DNA from: Oscillospiraceae bacterium
GTDB lineage: Bacteria; Bacillota_A; Clostridia; Oscillospirales; Ruminococcaceae
Direction: 5' to 3'
Length of the DNA stretch: 64,000 nucleotides
Assembly: GCA_004558145.1 (NCBI GenBank)
Contig: SFDQ01000002.1
Location: 1 to 64,000, forward strand
The translations under genes and the position numbers were made by a program. The stretch's first letter is position 1. Each line of letters starts with the position of its first letter. Shown one piece after another: positions 1 through 7,059 of this stretch. The notes beneath the pieces were generated by a model that ran no database searches, was not told where the DNA came from, and saw only the letters and a list, made by a program, of their open reading frames with translations.

Positions 1-730
1 GTCCAGTATTTATTGCAGATAATACCTTATAGTCATTATCCTTCACTTTTTTTCTTATGGAAGTTGTTACTTCGGATAGAGATTTAACTGCCCACCCAGC
101 AGGTATCAGCCCGAATTCGGAATCATTAAACTGCTTTGTCGAAGCACCTTCAAAAGAAACAAACATCGAGTGATATATTGCCTGCACCTGCCGCTCCAAG
201 TTCTCGTTGATTTTGTTGTTCAGTGCGATTTTGCCGTTTAAGCCCTGTATAATAGATGCAATGCGATTCTGTATATCAATCGAAGGTACAGGGATTTTCA
301 TTTTTTTTGCAGCTCCTACATTAAAATGCTGCTGTACCGCTCCTACCAAATGGGCATTGATAACACCACTTGCCAAGTTAATATAGGAAGCCAAAAAGTG
401 CGGATTTATTTTTTTCTTATTTGGATGAATGATTACCAAATCAGAACAATTCCAAGGTTCTGTTTTTTGCGGAATCACTGTACAGGCTCCAGGCTTTCCT
501 GTGCGCACAATGACAACATCATCTGGGTTTAATTGAGATTTCTTAATAGTTTCATTAAACTCGGGCGATATATATTTTACATCGTCCATTTTGATTTTGA
601 ATGGTTCAATATTTGTAGACCGCAAAAACAGAATACCGTTATCTGTATAATGACTGGCCATGGTTCCAACAAACCCTACTGTGAGGTCGGCTACCTCAGA
701 CAATTCAACTTCTTTCCACTCACACCTCAT
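1..730 (-). CDS. hsdS: Type I restriction-modification specificity subunit HsdS (3' end outside window)
   Basis: HsdS selects the DNA target of a type I restriction-modification complex through two target-recognition domains (TRDs) separated by helical spacers. The visible 243 codons contain a first TRD of about 150 residues, then a helical conserved region with NNKINENLERQ, typical of HsdS, then the opening of TRD2 (GLIPAGW followed by SLSEV). The start ATG overlaps the hsdM stop by 11 bases, so the two are translationally coupled. The gene has lower GC than the chromosome further right. The reading frame stays open to the left edge, so the second TRD and any hsdR lie outside. Recognition is from motif and context; the DNA specificity cannot be read from it. 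Confidence 0.93.
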   Translation of the reverse strand, partial: MRCEWKEVELSEVADLTVGFVGTMASHYTDNGILFLRSTNIEPFKIKMDDVKYISPEFNETIKKSQLNPDDVVIVRTGKPGACTVIPQKTEPWNCSDLVIIHPNKKKINPHFLASYINLASGVINAHLVGAVQQHFNVGAAKKMKIPVPSIDIQNRIASIIQGLNGKIALNNKINENLERQVQAIYHSMFVSFEGASTKQFNDSEFGLIPAGWAVKSLSEVTTSIRKKVKDNDYKVLSAINTG

Positions 731-2222
731 ACCCAATCGCCCCCAGTCGCGCCTTGATTTGCGCCTCCAGCTCGTGGGACTTTTGGAACAGCTCTGACAA
801 TTCCTTGGTCAGCCGGTCCATCTTTTCCTCAAAGGGCTCGCCGTCGTCTTCCTGCTCCTCAACGCCCACATACCGGCCGGGGGTGAGGACGTAGTCCTGT
901 TTGGTGATCTCCTCGGTGTCGGCCACGGCGCAGAAGCCCTTGACATCTTCCAGCGTGCCGTCCACAAAGGCGTTATAGGTGTCGGCCAGCTTCTGGATGT
1001 CTTCGGCGGTCAATTCCCGCAGCTTGCGGGTGACCATGGTGCCCATCTTGCGGGCGTCGATGAACAGGGTCTTGCCCTTCTGCTTTTTGTTTTTGGCCAA
1101 AAACCACAGGGAAACAGGAATCTGGGTGGTGTAGAACAGCTGGGAGGGCATGGCCACGATGCAGTCCACCAAATCCGCGTTGATGATGTTTTTGCGAATG
1201 TCGCCCTCACCGCCGCTCTGGGAGGACAGGGAGCCGTTGGCCAGAACCATGCCCATGCGGCCGTGGGGTGCCAGATGCCAAATCATGTGCTGGAGCCAGG
1301 CAAAGTTGGCGTTGCCTGCGGGCGGTGTGCCGTACTGCCAGCGCACATCGTCCAGCAGCTTGTCCTGCCCCCAGTTGGCCAGATTAAAGGGCGGGTTCGC
1401 CATGATAAAATCCGCTTTCAGCTGGGGGTGGCAGTCGTTGAAGAAGGTGTCGGCGTTGAACTTGCCCAGGTCCGCCTCGATGCCCCGGATGGCAAGGTTC
1501 ATCTGGGCCATCTTCCAGGTGGTGGGGTTGGAGTCCTGCCCAAAGACGGAAATTTTGTTGATGTTGCCGCCGTGGTTCTCGATGAACTTTGCCGACTGCA
1601 CGAACATTCCGCCGCTGCCGCAGCAGGGGTCGTACACCCGGCCATTGTAGGGCTGCAAAATCTCCACCAGCGTTTTTACCACACAGGCGGGGGTGTAGAA
1701 CTCACCGGCCAGCTTGCCCTCCTGCTCGGCAAACTTGGACAGGCAGTATTCATAGGTACGGCCCAGAATGTCCTTGCTGTTGCCGTGCTCCACCATCTGA
1801 ATATTGGTGAACAGATCCACCACCTCGCCCAGACGGCGCTTGTCCAGCTCCGGGCGGGCAAAGTTCTTGGGCAGGATGTCCTTCAGCCGCTTGTTCTCCT
1901 TCTCGATGCTTCGCATGGCTTCGTCGATGACGGTGCCGATCTCCGGGGTGTGAGCGGCTGCTGCAATGGTACTCCAGCGGGCGTTCTCCGGCACAAAGAA
2001 GATGTTCTCGGCGGTGTATTCGTCCTTGTCTTCTTCAAAGCCGTCGCCCTCGGCCACCAGTTCATTGTACTTGGCCTCGAAACGGTCGGAAATGTATTTT
2101 AAAAAAATCAGGCCCAGGACGACAGACTTATACTCCGATGCGTCGATGTTGCCTCGCAGCACGCAGGCTGCGTCCCAAATTTGCTTTTCAAAGCCAATGT
2201 TGCTGGTGCTTACTTCTGCCAT
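720..2222 (-). CDS. hsdM: Type I restriction-modification DNA methyltransferase HsdM
   Basis: N6-adenine methyltransferase subunit that, with HsdS, methylates the recognition site using S-adenosylmethionine. The N-terminal helical domain begins at FEKQIWDAA. The SAM-binding motif DPCCGSGGMF and the catalytic NPPF motif (in IMANPPFNLANW) are both intact, and the 500-residue length is normal for the family. A longer in-frame start exists at 2291, but the ATG at 2222 has a strong AGGAGG six bases upstream and keeps the gene clear of the regulator ahead of it, so I chose it. It overlaps hsdS by 11 bases and follows the small Xre gene by 37 bases, suggesting one transcript from the palindromic promoter near 2.5 kb. 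Confidence 0.96.
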   Translation of the reverse strand: MAEVSTSNIGFEKQIWDAACVLRGNIDASEYKSVVLGLIFLKYISDRFEAKYNELVAEGDGFEEDKDEYTAENIFFVPENARWSTIAAAAHTPEIGTVIDEAMRSIEKENKRLKDILPKNFARPELDKRRLGEVVDLFTNIQMVEHGNSKDILGRTYEYCLSKFAEQEGKLAGEFYTPACVVKTLVEILQPYNGRVYDPCCGSGGMFVQSAKFIENHGGNINKISVFGQDSNPTTWKMAQMNLAIRGIEADLGKFNADTFFNDCHPQLKADFIMANPPFNLANWGQDKLLDDVRWQYGTPPAGNANFAWLQHMIWHLAPHGRMGMVLANGSLSSQSGGEGDIRKNIINADLVDCIVAMPSQLFYTTQIPVSLWFLAKNKKQKGKTLFIDARKMGTMVTRKLRELTAEDIQKLADTYNAFVDGTLEDVKGFCAVADTEEITKQDYVLTPGRYVGVEEQEDDGEPFEEKMDRLTKELSELFQKSHELEAQIKARLGAIGYEV

Positions 2223-2259
2223 GTGTTCCTCCTGCAATATAGAATCCGTGGTATCGGGT

Positions 2260-2472
2260 TCACTCAATTCGCTTTCCGTCCGGGAATTCAATTACGATTT
2301 TTACGGTAGCGCCCAGAGCGTTGCCGATTTTCTCCCAGTCTTCCATGCTGAATTTTCCGGTGTTGATTCGGTTGGAAAGCGTCTGAGGCGACCAACCGGC
2401 ATTGCGCGCCAAATCCGCTTTGGACATGCCAGAATAGGCACATGCCATATCAATCAGTTGTTTCACGGTCAT
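2260..2472 (-). CDS. Small Xre-family HTH regulator of the R-M operon
   Basis: A 70-residue helix-turn-helix protein of the Xre/Cro type. The HTH core is visible as SKADLARNAGWSPQTLSNRI, followed by a short C-terminal strand with VKIVIEFPDG. It is the first gene of the xre-hsdM-hsdS unit and has a GAGGTGAT ribosome binding site. Its promoter (TTGACG, 17 bases, TATAAT) lies inside a perfect 15-base inverted repeat, which strongly suggests that it represses its own operon, like the control proteins that time expression in restriction-modification systems. The family assignment is firm; the autoregulatory role is inferred from position. Confidence 0.85.
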   Translation of the reverse strand: MTVKQLIDMACAYSGMSKADLARNAGWSPQTLSNRINTGKFSMEDWEKIGNALGATVKIVIEFPDGKRIE

Positions 2473-2493
2473 TTTTACATCACCTCATTTCCC

Positions 2494-2535
2494 ATTATAT
2501 ATAGTATCGTTTATTGCGTCAACGATACTATATAT
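2494..2535 (-). promoter_or_regulatory. Promoter of xre-hsdM-hsdS inside a perfect 15-bp inverted repeat
   Basis: On the minus strand a -35 TTGACG (2522-2517), a 17-base spacer and a -10 TATAAT (2499-2494) fit the vegetative consensus. The arms of a perfect inverted repeat, 2497-2511 and 2521-2535, separated by 9 bases, cover both boxes. The likely ligand is the Xre protein encoded immediately downstream. Confidence 0.8.
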
Positions 2536-2540
2536 TTTTT

Positions 2541-2591
2541 CACGAAAACATAAATAAAATCGTTGACATTATAAATGTTTTCGTGTATAAT
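2541..2591 (+). promoter_or_regulatory. Rightward consensus promoter with an 11-bp inverted repeat
   Basis: TTGACA at 2563-2568, a 17-base spacer and TATAAT at 2586-2591 form a perfect vegetative promoter reading toward the excisionase and integrase. A second, unrelated inverted repeat (2541-2551 and 2575-2585, arms CACGAAAACAT and its complement) spans the -35 box and touches the -10. It does not resemble the leftward operator, so a different regulator may bind it. Confidence 0.75.
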
Positions 2592-2645
2592 AAAGACATG
2601 GAAAACATCACCTCAAAGATTTCGGGCATAAGGAGGCCTATCACC

Positions 2646-2789
2646 ATGAAAAATGCTGTTCGCACCTGCAGCCACTTTATTTATGAAGTGGACAACATCC
2701 CAGACCATCGAAGCCGCCGGTTCGGCTGCTGCCCCTGCCTGATGGCCATGAGGAAGTTCACTCCGTCCCAACAAAAAAGCCGTACCTGA
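2646..2789 (+). CDS. Small hypothetical protein, 47 aa
   Basis: An open frame with a strong AAGGAGG nine bases before its ATG, directly downstream of the consensus rightward promoter. The product is basic and contains CCPC. I do not recognise a family. It could be a real small protein made ahead of xis-int, or a translated leader. An in-frame ATG at 2599 would be essentially leaderless and is less likely. Support is the promoter, the ribosome binding site and the position only. Confidence 0.4.
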   Translation: MKNAVRTCSHFIYEVDNIPDHRSRRFGCCPCLMAMRKFTPSQQKSRT

Positions 2790-2937
2790 GCGGCAACTCA
2801 GACACGGCAAACGCAAAATCAACCCACTGTTAAATAAGTTCATTCTGCCCTTTCATCATACCATGCCGGTCTATGCAAAGCAAGCCGGGGAGGGCAGTTC
2901 TCAAATATCTATACCTTATATACAAAGGAGAACTGAC

Positions 2938-3177
2938 ATGAAAAAGGAAATCTCGTTTGAAAAGAACTACCTCACCGTGGCGGATGTGAAGAGCTATCTG
3001 TGCATCAGCACCACCGCTGCCTACGACCTTACCCACCGCAAGGACTTCCCTGTCTGCCGACTTGGATCTTCCATCCGCATCCCCACCCAGCTGTTCCTGG
3101 CCTGGGTGGAAAAACACACTCGCGTGCCGGCAGATTTGGCTGCGGCGCGTCAGGAGGTGAACCTCCATGTCGGGTAA
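2938..3177 (+). CDS. Excisionase-type HTH protein (Xis-like)
   Basis: A 79-residue DNA-binding protein of the excisionase/MerR-like winged-helix type (HTH_17). The pattern YLTVADVKSYLCIS, then YDLTHRKDFPVCRLG, then IRIPTQLFLAWVEKH matches small excisionases that bend DNA and bias an integrase toward excision. Start chosen at 2938 because AAAGGAG precedes it; longer in-frame starts lack one. It overlaps the integrase start by 11 bases, so both are made from one message. Together they are the recombination module of an integrative element, though no attachment site could be recognised. Confidence 0.85.
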   Translation: MKKEISFEKNYLTVADVKSYLCISTTAAYDLTHRKDFPVCRLGSSIRIPTQLFLAWVEKHTRVPADLAAARQEVNLHVG

Positions 3178-4276
3178 ACGAGGCAAGGGGGAGGGTTCCG
3201 TTCATCGGCTTCCCAGCGGGAGCTGGCAGAGCCAAATCATGGACGGCTACACCGACGAGGGAAAACGGCGCATTGTGAGTTTCACCGCCCCCACTCGTGC
3301 GGAAGCTCTGGCCCGTATGCGGGAGTATCTTCTGAACAAACCCGACATCGCAGAGGCCTCAGAAATGCCGCTGTTCGCCGACTATGCCAACCTTTGGTAT
3401 GAGTCTTACCGCTCCCAGGTTGAGGAATCCACCTGGTGCAACTACCGCTACACCATCAAGCTGCTGAATAAAGCCTTCGGCCATCTGCGACTCACCGATG
3501 TAAAAACCGTTCAGGTCAATCGGTTTATCAACGAGCTGGAATCCCAAGGATACTCTGCTTCGCAAATCAGCAAATGCCGCTCACTACTCATTCAGATTCT
3601 GGACGTGGCCGAAGCGGACGACCTGGTTGTGAAGAACTACGCCCGCCGGGCTTTCCGCACCACCAAGCAGCTCAGCAAAAGCCAGCGAGCCCACGAGAAG
3701 GACTCCTTCACTCTGAAAGAAACAGAAATTCTTCTGGCGGACCTGCCAAACGACCTGCTGGGCAACAGCATTCGTCTGATGCTGGTCACCGGCCTGCGGC
3801 TGCAGGAGTTGCTGGCCCTGACGCCTCGCGACATCGCCGAGGACGGCAGCTGGGTGCGGGTGGACAAGGCGGTGAAGATGGTGGACGGCATTCCCAAGCT
3901 GGGCTCCCCCAAAAGCTACACCAGCCGGCGGGTGGTGCCCTTGGCTCCCAAATATCGGCACATTGCTCTTTGGCTGCGGGAGAACGGCGGTCAAGCCTTT
4001 CTCTGGTGCGCCCCCCGTCGTGACAGCCTCCTTTATGCCACCTACACTATCCGTCGCAAGTACTACAAACTGCTGGCCCAGTACGCCGGTGTTCGTCCTC
4101 TATCCCCCCATTGCTGCCGCCACACCTATGTGACGCTGTTGCAAAGCCAGGGTGTGCCCATGGAGACCATTGCCCGCCTCACCGGCCACACCGACATCAA
4201 AACCACCGACCACTATCTGCACATTTCCGGCGACACACTGGCCAGTGCCGTGACCGCGCTGGAGCAGCTGATTTGA
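3167..4276 (+). CDS. int: Tyrosine site-specific integrase
   Basis: A 369-residue phage-type integrase with an intact active site. The N-terminal arm-binding region (GKGEGSVHRLPSG, then strands) resembles Tn916/lambda-type integrases. It is followed by a SAM-like core-binding domain (about 65-150) and the catalytic domain. Catalytic residues are visible: R211 in TGLRLQELLAL, H315 and R318 in HCCRHTY, H341 in LTGHTD, and the nucleophile Y350 nine residues later. It is coupled to the excisionase upstream and followed after 21 bases by the GHKL-nuclease gene. It probably moves the surrounding island. A role in shuffling hsdS is possible but no repeats supporting that are visible. Confidence 0.93.
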   Translation: MSGKRGKGEGSVHRLPSGSWQSQIMDGYTDEGKRRIVSFTAPTRAEALARMREYLLNKPDIAEASEMPLFADYANLWYESYRSQVEESTWCNYRYTIKLLNKAFGHLRLTDVKTVQVNRFINELESQGYSASQISKCRSLLIQILDVAEADDLVVKNYARRAFRTTKQLSKSQRAHEKDSFTLKETEILLADLPNDLLGNSIRLMLVTGLRLQELLALTPRDIAEDGSWVRVDKAVKMVDGIPKLGSPKSYTSRRVVPLAPKYRHIALWLRENGGQAFLWCAPRRDSLLYATYTIRRKYYKLLAQYAGVRPLSPHCCRHTYVTLLQSQGVPMETIARLTGHTDIKTTDHYLHISGDTLASAVTALEQLI

Positions 4277-4297
4277 TTACCAAAAGAGGTATAACTC

Positions 4298-5806
4298 ATG
4301 AATCAGGAATACAAAATCTCCATAAACATCACCCCCAAAGCGTTTGAGGGGCTTGCCCGGCAGGGAATGCTCTGCCATCAGGGTATCTGTGAACTGTGTG
4401 ACGACGCCCTTGCTGCCACACTTTCAAACGAAAAGGCCCGTGTCTGTGTGGCACTGGCTCCGGATGCGGACAAAAACTATCTCAATATTGCGGTGGCCGA
4501 CTGGGGCTGTGGCATGGAGCTCGCCGCCCTTACCAATGCGCTTCAGCTGGGCAGCGCTCCGCTGAGCAACGACCGCCTGAATGAACATGGCTACGGCCTC
4601 AACAACGCGCTGGCCTGCCTGTCCGGCGGCACCGGTGACTGGTGTATCTACACCCGTAGCCAGCCCGGCCCGTATTTCAAGGTCAGCGGCCCCTTTGACC
4701 TGAACATGACCGTCAAGATGACCGAGACCATCGACCTGCCGGAAGGGCTGAATCTCCAGTGGCCCGATCCCTCCACGGTCATCCATGTGCGGGTGCCGAT
4801 GGCTATCGCCCGTACCTTGCAGCGGCAGGGCAACCGAAAGCTCAGCGACCTGGTCACTCTTCGGATGTGGCTGATTGAGCATCTGGGCGTTGCGTACCGG
4901 GGCTATCTGGAGCTGGACCCGGTCACGCTGGAGCCCAGCGCCAAAATTGCGGTGACTGTGGGCCAGAGCAGTCTGCTGGTGCCACCCATCCCGGTCCCTA
5001 TGATGATGGCCCGCACTGAAAAGCTGGAGGTGGAGCTGGGCGGCCAGGTGGTGCCGGTGACCTACGTCCATGGTACCCTCGATAAATCGAAACAGGAACA
5101 TCTGGTGCAGGGCAGCAAAGCCCGGTTCTACTACCAGTGCAGCCAGCCCACACAGGGCATTGATATCCGGCTGGGCAAGCGGGTAATTGCCACCGCCCAG
5201 TTGGGGGAAGTTTGGCATCGGGAAGATGGCAGCCCTCTCTGCCGTCATAACAGCTACAACGATTTTGTGGGAGAACTGATTCTGCCGGAGCTTCCCCGGG
5301 GCATTCTGGCTACTCTCAACAACAAAACCGGCATCGACCGCAACGACCCGGATTGGGATGTGGTCTTTGAAACGCTGGCGGATTTCCCGCCGCAGAAAAA
5401 CGCCGCCGCACTTAGCGAGGAGGAACTGAAAAAGAAGTGGATGAAAATCCTCAAGGCCGCCAATCCGGAGGACGAAGTGACCAGTGAGATCTCTGTCTGG
5501 CCCACCGGCACCCGCGTGGATGTGGTGGCCAAAGGGGCGAACGGGAAATGCGACATCTATGAACTGAAGACCCGCAAAGCGGAACCACAGGACCTGTACC
5601 AGCTGCGGATGTACTGGGACGGCTTGGTACTGGAGGGGATTCAGCCCACCCGGGGGATTCTGCTCGCAGCCAAATATAATGACGCCATCCGGGAAATGGC
5701 AGAGCAACTGAACAGCCTGCCGACACCCGCTCTGCCGGATGGTACGCCGAGTCAGCCCTACCGATTTTTGCTGGCCACCCATCAGGAAAAGGAACTGTCT
5801 GTATAA
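4298..5806 (+). CDS. GHKL ATPase fused to a RecB-like PD-(D/E)XK nuclease domain
   Basis: A 502-residue protein. The N-terminal half carries GHKL (HSP90/MutL/MORC-type) ATP-binding motifs: ELCDDA at 32-37 (N box), DWGCGM at 68-73 (G1) and HGYGLNNA at 97-104 (G2). The C-terminal 100 residues carry a putative PD-(D/E)XK nuclease: D408, E422-x-K424 (in YELKT) and a QxxxY motif (QLRMY, from Q435), the arrangement of RecB/Cas4-type nucleases. Published surveys describe MutL/MORC-like ATPases linked to restriction-type nucleases in prokaryotes, and this architecture fits. It lies beside a type I R-M locus and an integrase and has a plausible AGAGGT site. I infer an ATP-dependent nuclease in anti-phage or anti-plasmid defence; the target is unknown. 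Confidence 0.75.
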   Translation: MNQEYKISINITPKAFEGLARQGMLCHQGICELCDDALAATLSNEKARVCVALAPDADKNYLNIAVADWGCGMELAALTNALQLGSAPLSNDRLNEHGYGLNNALACLSGGTGDWCIYTRSQPGPYFKVSGPFDLNMTVKMTETIDLPEGLNLQWPDPSTVIHVRVPMAIARTLQRQGNRKLSDLVTLRMWLIEHLGVAYRGYLELDPVTLEPSAKIAVTVGQSSLLVPPIPVPMMMARTEKLEVELGGQVVPVTYVHGTLDKSKQEHLVQGSKARFYYQCSQPTQGIDIRLGKRVIATAQLGEVWHREDGSPLCRHNSYNDFVGELILPELPRGILATLNNKTGIDRNDPDWDVVFETLADFPPQKNAAALSEEELKKKWMKILKAANPEDEVTSEISVWPTGTRVDVVAKGANGKCDIYELKTRKAEPQDLYQLRMYWDGLVLEGIQPTRGILLAAKYNDAIREMAEQLNSLPTPALPDGTPSQPYRFLLATHQEKELSV

Positions 5807-5823
5807 TAAGGAGGAAATGAGAA

Positions 5824-6126
5824 ATGATTCTGGATGCTATCTATAGCGGGGATTTCCGACCCGAGCAAATGGGCTTTATGGATGACGAAAAGTACCAGGA
5901 TGCCATGCAGGAAATCCGCCGCTGCCACGCTACGCTGATGGAAAACATCGACAAGGAGGATAGCCTGTTTCTTGAACAGCTGCTGGCAGAAGCAAAGTGC
6001 GCTGAGGCCATCGCCTGTTCCCGCAGCTTTCAATACGGGCTTTCAGCCGGGCTCGTACTGATGCAGGAAGCGCAGGCTCTGGTGCGGGAGCAGAGTGTTA
6101 CCGAGGTGCTCATAAAATCCAAATAA
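5824..6126 (+). CDS. DUF6809-like small protein
   Basis: A 100-residue, mostly helical protein of the kind common on clostridial mobile elements. It opens with an LDAIYSGDF segment, has an acidic middle (MENIDKEDSLFLEQLL) and then a SFQYGLSAGLVLMQEA helix, the pattern of DUF6809. It begins 17 bases after the GHKL-nuclease gene with GGAGG in front and is followed by a strong terminator, so it is probably co-transcribed with it. No enzymatic motif is visible. The function of the family is not known to me; a regulatory or partner role with the upstream ATPase is only a guess from position. Confidence 0.65.
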   Translation: MILDAIYSGDFRPEQMGFMDDEKYQDAMQEIRRCHATLMENIDKEDSLFLEQLLAEAKCAEAIACSRSFQYGLSAGLVLMQEAQALVREQSVTEVLIKSK

Positions 6127-6140
6127 CAGCAAATTACAGA

Positions 6141-6180
6141 ACAGCGGGCCTGGAAAGACGTTTTCCAGGCCCGCTGTTTT
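6141..6180 (+). terminator. Rho-independent terminator
   Basis: A 16-bp perfect stem (6141-6156 with 6162-6177) with a short loop, followed by a run of T. It ends the int - GHKL - DUF6809 transcript. Confidence 0.9.
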
Positions 6181-6241
6181 TGATATCGGAGACAATCTTT
6201 CACATAAATTTCACAAATTGGGCTATTTTTTAGCCTGTGCC

Positions 6242-6252
6242 ATGTCGCAAAG
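6242..6252 (+). repeat. Copy 1 of ATGTCGCAAAG
   Basis: An 11-base word that recurs in the same orientation at 6979-6989 and inverted at 6941-6951, so the api92-like gene lies between two direct copies. It is a possible recombination or protein-binding site. Confidence 0.6.
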
Positions 6253-6322
6253 TAAATATTTTTTAAATAGCAGCAAAACCCGTCTGCTGCCTTTCGAACG
6301 AAAGCGAGGTGTAATAAAGCAT

Positions 6323-6910
6323 ATGAGTAACAAATGTCGTATTATCTTTAGCGTTGCTGGCCCTCCCGATATACTGCAGAGGTTTTGCCTGGCGACAATT
6401 AGCCCTGAATTTGAGAGGGCAGAAAGGAGCTGTAACTTATATTTTTCGCTGGGAGCACTCGTCCCTCGCAGCCCAAACCAAGATTCCTGGGAAGTGTGGG
6501 GCTGCGGCAGTGATGTGTACGGGAACATCACTTTAAGCGATATGGGCTGGCACCCCGGGTGCGATTCTCTCTCCTTCTTCTTTGAAACAGGCAATGCCCC
6601 GCCCACTTTATGGTTCTACAAAGTGGTCAAGCTTTACCCTGCGTTGGAGTTTCATTTATCCGGCGATATTTTCACCTTTGGGTATCATATGGATGCTCAC
6701 GGGCTGGGCGGCCTGGTTGTCAGCGAAAACATTAAAAGGGGAGTCGACTATTTCGGCTATTCTGAACTTGAGTCAGAATCGGACTCAGAATCGGAGTCAG
6801 AGCTGGAGTCAGAACCGGACTCGGAACCGGAGTCAGATTCGCCCCCTGAACAAAGTCCCATCTCATACTACGACGAATATTACGACGCATCAAATACGGA
6901 CCCATATTAA
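6323..6910 (+). CDS. api92/YubB-like (DUF1281-type) protein with acidic Ser-rich tail
   Basis: A 195-residue protein. Residues 1-145 resemble the ferredoxin-like api92/YubB family found on plasmids and phages: an N-terminal strand (KCRIIFSVAG), a WEVWGCGSDVYG stretch, then FFFETGNAPPTLWFYKVVKLYPALEFHLSG, matching the family's F-x-T...PP...YP-x-L-x-F pattern. The tail from about 150 is a low-complexity run of Ser/Asp/Glu/Pro ending in a Tyr-rich segment. The start at 6323 has GAGGTG ahead; upstream in-frame ATGs lack one. It stands alone, flanked by short repeats and just upstream of two recombinase-like genes. Function unknown. The family assignment is by eye and moderate. Confidence 0.5.
   Translation: MSNKCRIIFSVAGPPDILQRFCLATISPEFERAERSCNLYFSLGALVPRSPNQDSWEVWGCGSDVYGNITLSDMGWHPGCDSLSFFFETGNAPPTLWFYKVVKLYPALEFHLSGDIFTFGYHMDAHGLGGLVVSENIKRGVDYFGYSELESESDSESESELESEPDSEPESDSPPEQSPISYYDEYYDASNTDPY
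6770..6840 (+). repeat. Low-complexity coding repeat (Ser-Asp/Glu)
   Basis: Imperfect tandem copies of a GAGTCAGAATCG-like unit encode the acidic Ser-Glu/Asp tail of the api92-like protein. The units differ slightly in sequence, consistent with slippage-driven expansion followed by drift. Confidence 0.8.
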
Positions 6911-6939
6911 AGACAAACCACTACTCACCCTGGGGGGCT

Positions 6940-6990
6940 GCTTTGCGACATATGATCGCGAGAAATAGCATCGATTATATGTCGCAAAGC
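6940..6990. repeat. Perfect 14-bp inverted repeat with 23-bp spacer
   Basis: Arms GCTTTGCGACATAT (6940-6953) and its exact complement (6977-6990) lie just upstream of the paired recombinase genes. Both arms contain the 11-base word also present at 6242. The geometry (two inverted binding arms around a central spacer) is compatible with a tyrosine recombinase core or an operator; neither is proven. Confidence 0.75.
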
Positions 6991-7059
6991 TCCCTTACAA
7001 GGTTTTATGCGGAGAAGAACATGGGCCATAAGTCTGCGACAGCAGAAGGAGGTAGACGG

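Noticed and set aside
2599..2645. Upstream ATG at 2599 as start of the small ORF
   Set aside because: It lies about 8 bases after the -10 box, so the message would be leaderless, while the ATG at 2646 has an excellent ribosome site.
3167..4276. Integrase as an hsdS-shuffling invertase
   Set aside because: No second hsdS, silent TRD or inverted repeats are seen in the window, and the excisionase partner points to element excision instead.
6770..6840. CRISPR-like repeats
   Set aside because: The units are 12-base coding repeats without spacers, encoding a Ser/Asp/Glu tail.
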